Shown: in pieces, positions 20,161-28,286 of the stretch
Numbering within the stretch: the stretch's first letter is position 1
Layout: the number at the start of each line of letters is the position of its first letter
Origin: Arachidicoccus rhizosphaerae
GTDB taxonomy: Bacteria > Bacteroidota > Bacteroidia > Chitinophagales > Chitinophagaceae
Length of the DNA: 64,000 nucleotides
Assembly (NCBI RefSeq): GCF_900107765.1
Contig: NZ_FNQY01000013.1
Location: 1-64,000, forward strand
Direction of reading: 5' to 3'
Position numbers and translations under genes: made by a program
The notes under the pieces: generated by a model
Told to the model about the DNA's origin: nothing
Databases searched by the model: none
The model's input: the letters and a program-made list of their open reading frames with translations, nothing else

Positions 20161-23100
20161 ATGAGGAATATCACTTTACTAATACTAGCATTGATTTTAA
20201 GTAAATCAATAACCGCACAAAATAGTTTTGTATTTAAAGGAAATGTGACAAACACCGTTTCTGATAAACCTATAGAAAATGTATCAATACATTCAATTGA
20301 AAACGGGAGTACGGTTAATTCTGATTCTCTTGGTAATTTCAGCATAAAGGTTAAAAGAACAGATACACTTTTATTGTCACATATTGGATTTCAAACAAAA
20401 AAAATTATTACATACCCGAATACACCGTTTCTTCAAATTGGTTTAGTTCCTAAAAATAACTCCTTGGAAGATGTTACTATTAATACCGGCTACCAACAAT
20501 TGAAACCTAATGAAGTAAATGGTTCATATGAAGTTATAGACAATAACAAACTTAATCAGCAGACAGGAATGAAAATTTTAGACAGACTTAATGGTGTAAC
20601 CAACAGTCTACTGTTTAATGTTGGGAAACATAATAACAATTCTCAGAATACAACAGGAATAACTATTAGGGGATTAAGTACAATTAACGGTCCCTTAGAT
20701 CCGCTAATTGTCATAGATAACTTTATCTATGATGGTGATTTAAACAATATTAACCCAAATGACGTGCAAAGCATTACTATATTAAAAGACGCTGCGGCGG
20801 CAAGTATTTGGGGCGCCAGAGCGGGAAATGGAGTGATAGTCATAACCACTAAAAAAGGGAACTTTAATTCAAAATTGCAAATAGATTTTAATTCAAATAT
20901 CATTATAACGAATAAGCCAGATTTATATTATAATCCCCAAATCTCTTCCTCTGATTATATAGACTTTGAACAAATGCTATTTAATAAGGGTTACTATAAT
21001 TCTCAATTTACTAACCGATCGCATCCAGCTATTTCTCCTGCGGTTCAGATTTTCCAGGATAAAAAGGATGGGATAATTTCAGCTGAAGATTCGGCAACTA
21101 AAATTAATGCATTAAAGAAAATAGACAACCGTGAACAGTATAATAAATATTATTACAAAAGAGGGCTAACTAAACAATATGCTATAAATCTTAGAGGTGG
21201 TAGTTCAAATCTAGCATGGCTGTTATCTGGCACATTTGATGAAAGTATTTCAAATTTAAGAAATGAATATAAAAAAGCTAACCTTAGATTTGATAACAGA
21301 TATAAACCGATTAGCCAGTTAAGCATTGATGTAGGTGTTTATTATACAAATTCAAATAGTAAATCTGGTTTAGCTGATTATAACTCAACCTCTCAAATTA
21401 ATTCAAAGCAAATTATTCCATATTTAAGCTTGATTGGAGAGAATGGCCAATCCATCGCTGTTCCGTCTTACTATAATCAACGATTTTTGGATACTTTAGG
21501 ACAAAATCGGTTATTGAGTTGGAATTATTATCCTCTAGAGGAGTATAAACATTCTTATAGTACAACAAATACTGAGGATATTTTGGCGCATATCAAGCTT
21601 GAGTATAAAATATGTCAAGGACTGAATTTAAGTATAATGTACCAATATGAGAAGCAGAACTCCGAAGTAAATAGAATTTCCGACACCTCGAGCTATTTTG
21701 CTAGAAATTTGATAAATTCCTTTAGTCAAATTGACAGAAATACTGGTATTATAAATTATATTGTCCCACTAGGTGGTATATTGAATAAAAGCCAATCTTC
21801 ATTAAACTCTTACACCTTTAGGGGGCAGCTAAATTACGACCGCTCATTTAAACGTCATAGGTTCTCTGCAATTGGCGGGTATGAAATTAGGGATTCTTGG
21901 TCAAACAATTCTGCAATGACACTTTATGGTTATAATGGCGACCCCCTAACGGCAGTAAGTAATTTAAACTATGCTACTTACTATCCTAATTTGGTTACAA
22001 AAGGTAATTCTATGATACCCTTTAGCAGCGGAATTGGTTCCACGGATAACCGATTTGTCTCATTATTTGCTAATTTCTCATATTCTTACCAAAATAAGTA
22101 CACGATTTCTGGAAGTTTACGTCGAGATGGTTCTAATATCTTTGGAGCTAAAGAAAATGATAAGTGGAAGCCACTATGGTCTACGGGGATAGGATGGAAT
22201 CTTTCAAAGGAGAAATTTTATAGCCTTGATTGGCTGCCGTTTGTTAGGGTATCTGCAACTTATGGTGTAAGTGGAAATGTAGATTTAAGCAAATCAGCAC
22301 TTCCTGTAGGCATTTATTACCAGGGAATGCTTGGAACGTTAAGGATGCCAACGATGACAATAACCAAAATAAATAATCCCGAACTAAGCTGGGAACGTTC
22401 TTATCAAACAAACTTCAAAATTGCTTTTTCTTCCAAAAAGAATATAATAAACGGTTCTTTAGAATATTATTTAAAAAAGGGGACAAATCTTTATGCGCCA
22501 ACACCTTACGATTACACTGCTTGGGGCGCGAGCTCTACGATTACCTCTAACGCAGCTGATATGAAAGGTCGTGGTATTGATATATCCATACATACCAAAA
22601 ATATAAATCGAGCATTTTCATGGACTACAGACTTTATTTATAATTATAATAAATCGACTACAACTAAATATTTTGCAACGACTGCAACGTCGGTTTCGTC
22701 ATTTTTAGGGGGTGGTAATATTATTACACCTGTTATTGGAAAGCCCCTATATGCTATCGCAGCTTATAGGTTTGGAGGTTTAGATGCCTCCGGTAACCCA
22801 ATGGGTTATATAGATGACACTCTAACCTCCGACTATAATTCACTTGCAAAAAATGCAATAGGCGAGGGACTTAAGGGAGGAACAATTACCTACATCGGTT
22901 CGGCAACACCGACAACTTATGGCTCAATCATGAATTCTTTTGCTTACAAAGGTTTTTCACTGTCTTTTAATATAGTATATAAATTTGGTTATTATTTATG
23001 GAAGCCCACTATTAATTACTATGCTCTAGCAGTAAATGGTATAGGGAATCCTGACTATAAGAACCGATGGCAAAATCCAGGTGATGAAGCCACCACCTCA

Positions 23101-23388
23101 ATTCCTTCATTTAGCTATCCATTAGATCAAAAACGAGATGCCTTTTATAATGGCTCAGATATAAATGTGATAAAAGGGGATCATATTCGACTACAATTTA
23201 TTAATCTGTCATATTCATTTCTTAATGACAAGGCCTTAAGGCTGCCATTTAATGGACTTCAACTATATTTTAACGCTTCAAATATTGGAATAATTTGGAG
23301 GAGTAATAAATATGAGGTGGACCCCGATGTAACAAATGGAATACCAGCCCCAAAAACATACACTATTGGAATTAAAGCAAATTTTTAA
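20161..23388 (+). CDS. SusC/RagA-type TonB-dependent outer-membrane transporter
   Basis: This 1075-residue barrel protein has a signal peptide (residues 1-19). A carboxypeptidase-like beta domain follows (FKGNVTNTVSDKPIENVS to LLLSHIGFQ). The plug domain contains the SusC hallmarks TTGITIRGLSTINGPLDPL, then ITILKDAAAASIWGARAGNGVIVI and TTKKG. About 22 barrel strands follow, ending in an aromatic residue (KANF). It lies between TlpA and SusD in one operon. It imports or exports a TonB-energised cargo. No typical sugar enzymes are nearby, so a glycan role is not supported. Its codons are markedly more AT-rich than those of the flanking core genes, which suggests transfer. Confidence 0.95.
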   Translation: MRNITLLILALILSKSITAQNSFVFKGNVTNTVSDKPIENVSIHSIENGSTVNSDSLGNFSIKVKRTDTLLLSHIGFQTKKIITYPNTPFLQIGLVPKNNSLEDVTINTGYQQLKPNEVNGSYEVIDNNKLNQQTGMKILDRLNGVTNSLLFNVGKHNNNSQNTTGITIRGLSTINGPLDPLIVIDNFIYDGDLNNINPNDVQSITILKDAAAASIWGARAGNGVIVITTKKGNFNSKLQIDFNSNIIITNKPDLYYNPQISSSDYIDFEQMLFNKGYYNSQFTNRSHPAISPAVQIFQDKKDGIISAEDSATKINALKKIDNREQYNKYYYKRGLTKQYAINLRGGSSNLAWLLSGTFDESISNLRNEYKKANLRFDNRYKPISQLSIDVGVYYTNSNSKSGLADYNSTSQINSKQIIPYLSLIGENGQSIAVPSYYNQRFLDTLGQNRLLSWNYYPLEEYKHSYSTTNTEDILAHIKLEYKICQGLNLSIMYQYEKQNSEVNRISDTSSYFARNLINSFSQIDRNTGIINYIVPLGGILNKSQSSLNSYTFRGQLNYDRSFKRHRFSAIGGYEIRDSWSNNSAMTLYGYNGDPLTAVSNLNYATYYPNLVTKGNSMIPFSSGIGSTDNRFVSLFANFSYSYQNKYTISGSLRRDGSNIFGAKENDKWKPLWSTGIGWNLSKEKFYSLDWLPFVRVSATYGVSGNVDLSKSALPVGIYYQGMLGTLRMPTMTITKINNPELSWERSYQTNFKIAFSSKKNIINGSLEYYLKKGTNLYAPTPYDYTAWGASSTITSNAADMKGRGIDISIHTKNINRAFSWTTDFIYNYNKSTTTKYFATTATSVSSFLGGGNIITPVIGKPLYAIAAYRFGGLDASGNPMGYIDDTLTSDYNSLAKNAIGEGLKGGTITYIGSATPTTYGSIMNSFAYKGFSLSFNIVYKFGYYLWKPTINYYALAVNGIGNPDYKNRWQNPGDEATTSIPSFSYPLDQKRDAFYNGSDINVIKGDHIRLQFINLSYSFLNDKALRLPFNGLQLYFNASNIGIIWRSNKYEVDPDVTNGIPAPKTYTIGIKANF

Positions 23389-23398
23389 AGTGATTTTT

Positions 23399-24775
23399 AT
23401 GAAATTGAACAACTTTTTTATTCTTTTTGTGATACTCAGTTGTGTTATATCGAGTTCATGCAAAAAGTTTTTGTCAAAAAAACAAAATGCTTCTTCGGTT
23501 GTACCTTCTAAACTTAGCGATTTACAGGCCTTGATGGATAATGGCTACTCTGTTTATTCGGTCACTCCCTCATATATGGAAGCTTCATCGGACGAATATT
23601 TCTTAAGCGATGATCTATATAATTCCTTTTATATCAATGCCCAGAAAATATACACATGGGCTAAGTTTTTATCTCAGGAGGGAAGCGCAAATGATTGGGG
23701 TACAGTATACAATGGCGTATATTATGCAAATCTTGTACTTGATTTAATAAAAGATATTAATAGAAATGAACAAAACGAAGGCGAGTGGGATAATATTAAA
23801 GGAAGTGCTTTGCTATATAGAGCTTATGACTTCTTAAATTTATTATGGAATTATGCAAAGGCTTATGATAGTAATGATGGTAGTAATGACTATGGCATCG
23901 TTTTAAGAATGACCTCGAATTTTAATGAGAAATCTGTGAGGGCGACAAATTATGATTCATATATGCAGGTTATAAGAGATGCTAAAGAGGCAATACCGTT
24001 ATTACCAGATTATCCACTCATTTCTTTAAGGCCTTCAAAAGGAGCAGCTTATGGACTATTAGCTCGGTGTTATCTGTCGATGAGAGATTACAACAGTGCT
24101 AAACTATATGCAGATTCTTGCCTACAATTATACAATCGATTAATTGACTTTAATGAAGATGAAGACATAGTTGGAAGTATTGAAAATAGTGCGCCGTTTA
24201 TTCAATATAATAAAGAAACCATCTTTTATTCTTCTATGAATTCAAACTACGATATATTTACACAAGTTGGGTTCATTGATACCACTATATTAAAATTGTA
24301 TGAACCCGGGGATTTACGCCTCACAGCTTACTTTTCTGATAATGGCTATGGATATAAATTTTTTAAGGCTAGTTATTCAAATAACATTTATTCAAATTTT
24401 ACAGGGATTGCTACAGACGAAGTCCTTCTTATTAGAGCAGAATGTTGCATTAGGACGGGTGAAATTCAAAAGGGCTTAAATGACATCAATACTTTACTGG
24501 TTAAACGATATAAAACAGGAACCTTTACAGATTTAAAAGATTTAAGTGCATCGGAGGCGTTAGATAGGGTTTTGCAGGAGAGAAGAAAAGAACTAATTAT
24601 GCGAGGTACGCGGTGGATGGATATTAAACGACTCAATAAAGAAGGCCGAAGTATTAATTTGAAAAGAGTTATTGATCACAATACGTTTTCTTTGGAGCCA
24701 AATAGTAATTTTTATGCATTGCCATTACCAGATGATTTAATTACGATATCTGGCATTCCCCCAAATGAACCTTAA
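23399..24775 (+). CDS. SusD/RagB-type outer-membrane lipoprotein
   Basis: The 458-residue surface lipoprotein forms the lid of the SusC channel. The lipobox ends at Cys21 (VISSSCKK). Tetratricopeptide-like helices occupy the first half, with AYGLLARCYLSMRDYNSAKLYAD as a clear example in pieces. The C-terminal half has LIRAECCIRTGEIQKGLNDIN and the conserved LQERRKELIMRGTRWMDIKRLN region, again in pieces. The start at 23399 lies 10 bases behind the SusC stop; the frame is open further upstream inside SusC, but the signal peptide begins at this ATG. Confidence 0.93.
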   Translation: MKLNNFFILFVILSCVISSSCKKFLSKKQNASSVVPSKLSDLQALMDNGYSVYSVTPSYMEASSDEYFLSDDLYNSFYINAQKIYTWAKFLSQEGSANDWGTVYNGVYYANLVLDLIKDINRNEQNEGEWDNIKGSALLYRAYDFLNLLWNYAKAYDSNDGSNDYGIVLRMTSNFNEKSVRATNYDSYMQVIRDAKEAIPLLPDYPLISLRPSKGAAYGLLARCYLSMRDYNSAKLYADSCLQLYNRLIDFNEDEDIVGSIENSAPFIQYNKETIFYSSMNSNYDIFTQVGFIDTTILKLYEPGDLRLTAYFSDNGYGYKFFKASYSNNIYSNFTGIATDEVLLIRAECCIRTGEIQKGLNDINTLLVKRYKTGTFTDLKDLSASEALDRVLQERRKELIMRGTRWMDIKRLNKEGRSINLKRVIDHNTFSLEPNSNFYALPLPDDLITISGIPPNEP

Positions 24776-24783
24776 ATAATTAA

Positions 24784-24811
24784 GAGGGCGAAATTTAAGA
24801 ATTTCGCCCTC
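24784..24811. terminator. Shared hairpin between convergent Sus and DUF6520 units
   Basis: A perfect 12-bp stem, GAGGGCGAAATT / AATTTCGCCCTC with loop TAAG, sits exactly between the SusD stop and the stop of the minus-strand small protein gene. It has no long T-run but is placed to end both convergent transcripts. Confidence 0.72.
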
Positions 24812-24825
24812 CATGGCCTCCAATA

Positions 24826-25248
24826 TTAATTATTTCGATTTGAAATATTTTCTGATGTTGAAGGGTTTGACAAAGAGCCATCATCTGTAGATGATACATA
24901 TGCTGAGTTTGTTGTTGTATTCAGAGTAGCTGATATCGCTTCTGAAGATAACAATACGGGTTCTGACCCAGAGGCATCAACATTTCCAGCTGATGCATAA
25001 ATCTTGCATGCTTTGAAATTTGTATTCGTACAGGGAGTTGCATCTGTAGTAGATGTCCAATGTGAAACATCCTGTACGTTAGCTACGCTGTACGGTTCCG
25101 GATCACTCTCCGGTGGGTTGTATTCAAATACATACATTTCCCTTCCGTTACCATTTTTAGGTGCATCTTTAAAAGCGCTGGTGATGCCTATCAGGGCTAC
25201 CGCAATTACGAATCCGCAAGCCGGTAGCATTTTAGATAACTGTGTCAT
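24826..25248 (-). CDS. DUF6520-like small secreted protein with two cysteines
   Basis: The 140-residue protein has a signal segment at residues 1-26 (ACGFVIAVALIGITSAF). After a short linker comes a Trp64 and then Cys73 and Cys81 in TPCTNTNFKACKIYA. This W...C-x7-C arrangement recalls the DUF6520 family of small Bacteroidota secreted proteins. The tail is rich in Ser, Thr and Asn and probably disordered. The two cysteines could form a disulfide after export. It is the third gene of a minus-strand set behind AraC and MauE, a neighbourhood I associate with DUF6520. Function unknown; the family call rests on pattern, not on a search. Confidence 0.68.
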   Translation of the reverse strand: MTQLSKMLPACGFVIAVALIGITSAFKDAPKNGNGREMYVFEYNPPESDPEPYSVANVQDVSHWTSTTDATPCTNTNFKACKIYASAGNVDASGSEPVLLSSEAISATLNTTTNSAYVSSTDDGSLSNPSTSENISNRNN

Positions 25249-25405
25249 AAATTTACAATTTTGTTATTAAAAATTAAATTCCATGCTTTCGCCCGTCGCT
25301 CGATTTTATAGCGGCGCAGGTACTGGGTTAGAAAAATGGAACCTACTTTTTTGTACAGGTGTTCGGCTACATACCTGATTCTATCCGGCCAGATAAAAAA
25401 TATCT

Positions 25406-25852
25406 TTAAATTGAAATTGTTTGTTTAGAATAATTTTTCTGTTTTTGATATTTTAGGAGGACAATTCCTAGGTAACTTAATAGTGTGAACAGAGTATTGA
25501 ATACAAGATGCCCCGTCCATCCAAGTTTAGAAATTAATCCTGCACATGAGCATGGGATCTCGCCAAATGCCCCTGTGAGAGCAAATAATACATATAAGGT
25601 AAAGATGGTCATCAAAATGGATGAAAGAATCAACCCTGCTTTACGTGTTTTTTGAATATTAATTAAAATTGCAATAGTTATTTCGAGTGGTGGCAAACCC
25701 CATTGCAACCATTTGAGTGACCAAATTGGCAGAGGCTGTCGTTTTAACTGAGATCCGAATGTGGCGAATTCTATAACCTTACTAATTGCAGCATAACTCC
25801 AAAGAGCGATTAGAAGTACACAAATAATTGTTATGATAATTTCCCTTTTCAT
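25406..25852 (-). CDS. MauE/DoxX-like redox membrane protein
   Basis: The 148-residue inner-membrane protein has four hydrophobic segments, at about residues 5-28, 51-66, 74-95 and 115-134. Between the third and fourth lies the motif Pro-Cys101-Ser-Cys103-Ala-Gly followed by a W-x-G-x-x-x-x-N helix start. This is the MauE signature. MauE helps methylamine dehydrogenase gain its disulfides in methylotrophs. In Bacteroidota its relatives stand next to small secreted proteins and thioredoxins. Here it probably exchanges electrons across the membrane for the two-cysteine protein or for TlpA (inference). Confidence 0.85.
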   Translation of the reverse strand: MKREIIITIICVLLIALWSYAAISKVIEFATFGSQLKRQPLPIWSLKWLQWGLPPLEITIAILINIQKTRKAGLILSSILMTIFTLYVLFALTGAFGEIPCSCAGLISKLGWTGHLVFNTLFTLLSYLGIVLLKYQKQKNYSKQTISI

Positions 25853-26086
25853 TGCCCAATTTTTGATCTTTTATTAGGTATAATTTTTAAGGGCGATAAA
25901 TTCTGTATTCGTTTTAATTAGATTTATTTAAAATCTAAAGGCCCTCATTTGTTCATTCCTAACTCAAAGATGGATTGATTTTAATTCACTATCAATAGCC
26001 AAGTGGACGTACTTTAGAACTAGAGAAAAGGTTAATGTGTATTGTCGTTAGTTTTAAATGGTTATATAAAACGTGAGTGGGGTTAT

Positions 26087-27088
26087 TTATCCATGATTTA
26101 TTAATTTTCTAAGAAAGAATGGAGTATTATGGAAGTATTTCTTGAAGCTTTTATAAAAAGTTGGGGAATCAGGAAAATTAAACTCTAAAGCTATTTCATC
26201 CATGGTTTTTTGAGAAAAAACAACTTCGATAAAAACGCTTCTCATTTTGTGATCCAGCCAATACTGTTTGGTGCCCATGCCGTAAAGGTTGTGGAATTGC
26301 TTCTTTAATGATGTGGGGCTCATGTTTATTTTTTCTGCATAGTATGCAGTTTTCATATATTTCTTTTCTGAAATCAGCAGATTTGCAAGTCCTCTTAAAT
26401 CTTCTCTTATTTCTAATTTGCGGTTATAACTGATCTTGTCAATATTGGTTTCAAGTTTGCAAATTATTGCGAAACCAAAAAGTGTAACTACTGCTAAATC
26501 CAACAGGAATGTATTGATTGGTGATTCTTTGATTAATTCCAGGATTAGTTCACTTAATTGTATCATTGGGTATGTAAGCGTTAAGGGCTTTTTAAAGTAC
26601 CTATACACCTTGTGTCCATAAACCGCATTTAGCAAGGGTTCTATGATTTCTGGGTAAAGATGAAAAAGGTTTTCAACTAATTCTATTTTGGGATGGATGT
26701 CTAGGGTGCTATATATGGCTCCTCTTTCGAACTGTACGTAGCAATCCAGGTCAATGGTATTAAAAATATTGAATTGACCTCTATTCTGATATGTTCTTCC
26801 TAGATTGTTTGGGAAAATATAGGCCGCATTTTGCTCAAGAAAAATACTGAGTTCTAGAAAAGAGCTATCTGCGGTTGCATGTGTTTTTAGCCTCTCCAAA
26901 CATTGATAATGACTTAGCCAAAGAGCATACCGTGGTCTTACCAGTTCCTGGAAGGAAAAGTCCCCGAATCCTCCTTGGACCGAATGAAAATTAGCCTGCG
27001 GGATAATAATTCCATTGAAATTTTGTGACGGGCCTTTGAACCATTCAAATAAATGCCCACGATTTGATGTTAAATTAATCATTTCCAT
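26087..27088 (-). CDS. AraC-family regulator of the redox cluster
   Basis: The ~334-residue protein has a C-terminal AraC double helix-turn-helix: YYAEKINMSPTSLKKQFHNL, then MDEIALEFNFPDSPTFYKSF and a short basic tail. The N-terminal ~200 residues form a sensor part without a recognisable ligand motif. The start is taken at the ATG at 27088 (MEMINLTSNRG); an upstream in-frame ATG at 27136 adds 16 residues. It is the first of three minus-strand genes, and likely controls MauE and the DUF6520-like gene and perhaps the convergent Sus operon (inference). Confidence 0.85.
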   Translation of the reverse strand: MEMINLTSNRGHLFEWFKGPSQNFNGIIIPQANFHSVQGGFGDFSFQELVRPRYALWLSHYQCLERLKTHATADSSFLELSIFLEQNAAYIFPNNLGRTYQNRGQFNIFNTIDLDCYVQFERGAIYSTLDIHPKIELVENLFHLYPEIIEPLLNAVYGHKVYRYFKKPLTLTYPMIQLSELILELIKESPINTFLLDLAVVTLFGFAIICKLETNIDKISYNRKLEIREDLRGLANLLISEKKYMKTAYYAEKINMSPTSLKKQFHNLYGMGTKQYWLDHKMRSVFIEVVFSQKTMDEIALEFNFPDSPTFYKSFKKYFHNTPFFLRKLINHG

Positions 27089-27862
27089 TTTTGACGTTTT
27101 TAATTGGTTTTTGAATGAATAACATAACTTGGCCAACTAGAGGTTTCACCTCATAGCGTTCAATATGTTATGTATATATTGTTATAATGTACCCTTAAGT
27201 CCGAAGCGTCGAAAAATGAATCTTAATTCAGTTTATTTGCAGGCAACCTGATTGCTAATACTGACAAGATTTTTCCAAAAATAAGTAATTATTCAAAACC
27301 AATATAAATTTGTTGCAATTTTTCCTTGTATACAATGTACTATGGTGTAAAAATTATGCATCCTCTAAATTAGAAACCTTAAGTACTTTATTTGAAAAAT
27401 CATTGTTTTGAAGTAGGAGAATGGGATTATGCTTAATTAAATTATAACTGGAACTAGATATTAATCGCTAGGATAGGCAATAATGCCCCTGTGGCATGTG
27501 GAAGTGAGAAGAACGGCAGGAGAAGTTTAAGTACATCGTTTTAGATCATCATGCCGCTGGAGATAGATAATAATGTCTATCATATCTGTGGCTGCCTGCT
27601 GGTTATGTTCAAGGGAAATGTAAAAGGAGCCGCCGATACCATGGCTGTGGCTTCAATCTCAGCCGTCTGCATTGGGGAGATGTTCACGGAGTGCGCTAAG
27701 GATATTCATACCGTTAGCACCCCTCTAAAATCCTCTTTGGCTGTAATCCGGTCATCAGGCCTACGGTAGTAGAGTTCAAAATGATCCAATATACGTTGGT
27801 CCCATAAATTTTATGAGTGCTAGGTAGCTGTCTTGCATATGATTTTTAAATATTCGACAAAT
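27089..27862. other. Gene-poor stretch with decayed coding traces
   Basis: No intact gene is seen in ~770 bases. Reading the minus strand between about 27,540 and 27,790 gives protein-like pieces: one reads ILDHFELYYRRPDDRIT, another MNILSALREHLPNADG, then after two stops a SLEHNQQAATDMIDIIIY piece. They lie in different frames and are broken by stops. This looks like a degraded gene, which I cannot name. A plus-strand 72-codon frame (27551-27769) over the same bases appears to be its antisense shadow. Confidence 0.35.
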
Positions 27863-28011
27863 TTAAAAATTTATGCTCGTTCCAGAAGTTTTTGCGTTGA
27901 TCCCGTTTTGTATTGATCCATTGGGGATCAACTTGATCCGGGTTATCCGTATGCGCACATTGTAGGTGCCGTCTGCCCGTTTATTTTGTACTTCTGCTTT
28001 AAAGTTGCCAT
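27863..28011 (-). pseudogene. N-terminal remnant of a tyrosine recombinase (integrase)
   Basis: From the ATG at 28011 the minus strand reads MATLK. With one base restored after the fifth codon it then reads EVQNKRADGTYNVRIRIT. This matches the start of phage-type integrases of Bacteroidota, which begin with a basic beta-strand (arm-binding) domain of this pattern. The frame then runs to a TAA at 27863 without the core-binding or catalytic domains, so no R-H-R-Y residues are present. It begins ~130 bases from the 3' end of tRNA-Phe, where an integrase of a tRNA-inserted element would stand. I infer deletion plus frameshift. Confidence 0.62.
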
Positions 28012-28104
28012 GTCAAATATATGTCAACTTTGGGAGGTCAAATGTAATTAAAAGTAGGGACAAGTAACCGGGGTTTTGGCAAAAGCAAAGGTCTATACAA
28101 CGAA

Positions 28105-28127
28105 AAACGCCCGAAACGTGGGCGTTT
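28105..28127 (-). terminator. tRNA-Phe terminator
   Basis: Stem AAACGCCC / GGGCGTTT (as read on either strand) with a 7-base loop, followed on the minus strand by TTT. It stands ~18 bases past the 3' end of tRNA-Phe. Confidence 0.8.
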
Positions 28128-28144
28128 CAGGCGTTAAACCTTTG

Positions 28145-28217
28145 TGGTGTGGGCCGGGATCGAACCGGCGACACAAGGATTTTCAGTCCTTTGCTCTACC
28201 GACTGAGCTACCGCACC
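28145..28217 (-). tRNA. tRNA-Phe (GAA)
   Basis: The 73-base cloverleaf has an anticodon loop CTGAAAA within the AAGGA/TCCTT stem, giving anticodon GAA (Phe). The T-stem is GCCGG/CCGGC. The acceptor 5' strand GGTGCGG pairs with 3' CCACACC except for a C5/A68 mismatch. The discriminator is A, and CCA is not encoded. The 3' end faces the mobile island. The mismatch may mean that the 3' part came with an integrating element (see findings). Confidence 0.95.
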
Positions 28218-28286
28218 TCTGTAAGGGAGTGCAAATGTAAACTGCAAATAATTAAAAACAAAATTCTTGAAGAATTATTTTAAAAA

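Noticed and set aside
27551-27769. Plus-strand 72-codon frame as a gene
   Set aside because: No ribosome site, no family signature, and the opposite strand over the same bases gives more protein-like pieces.
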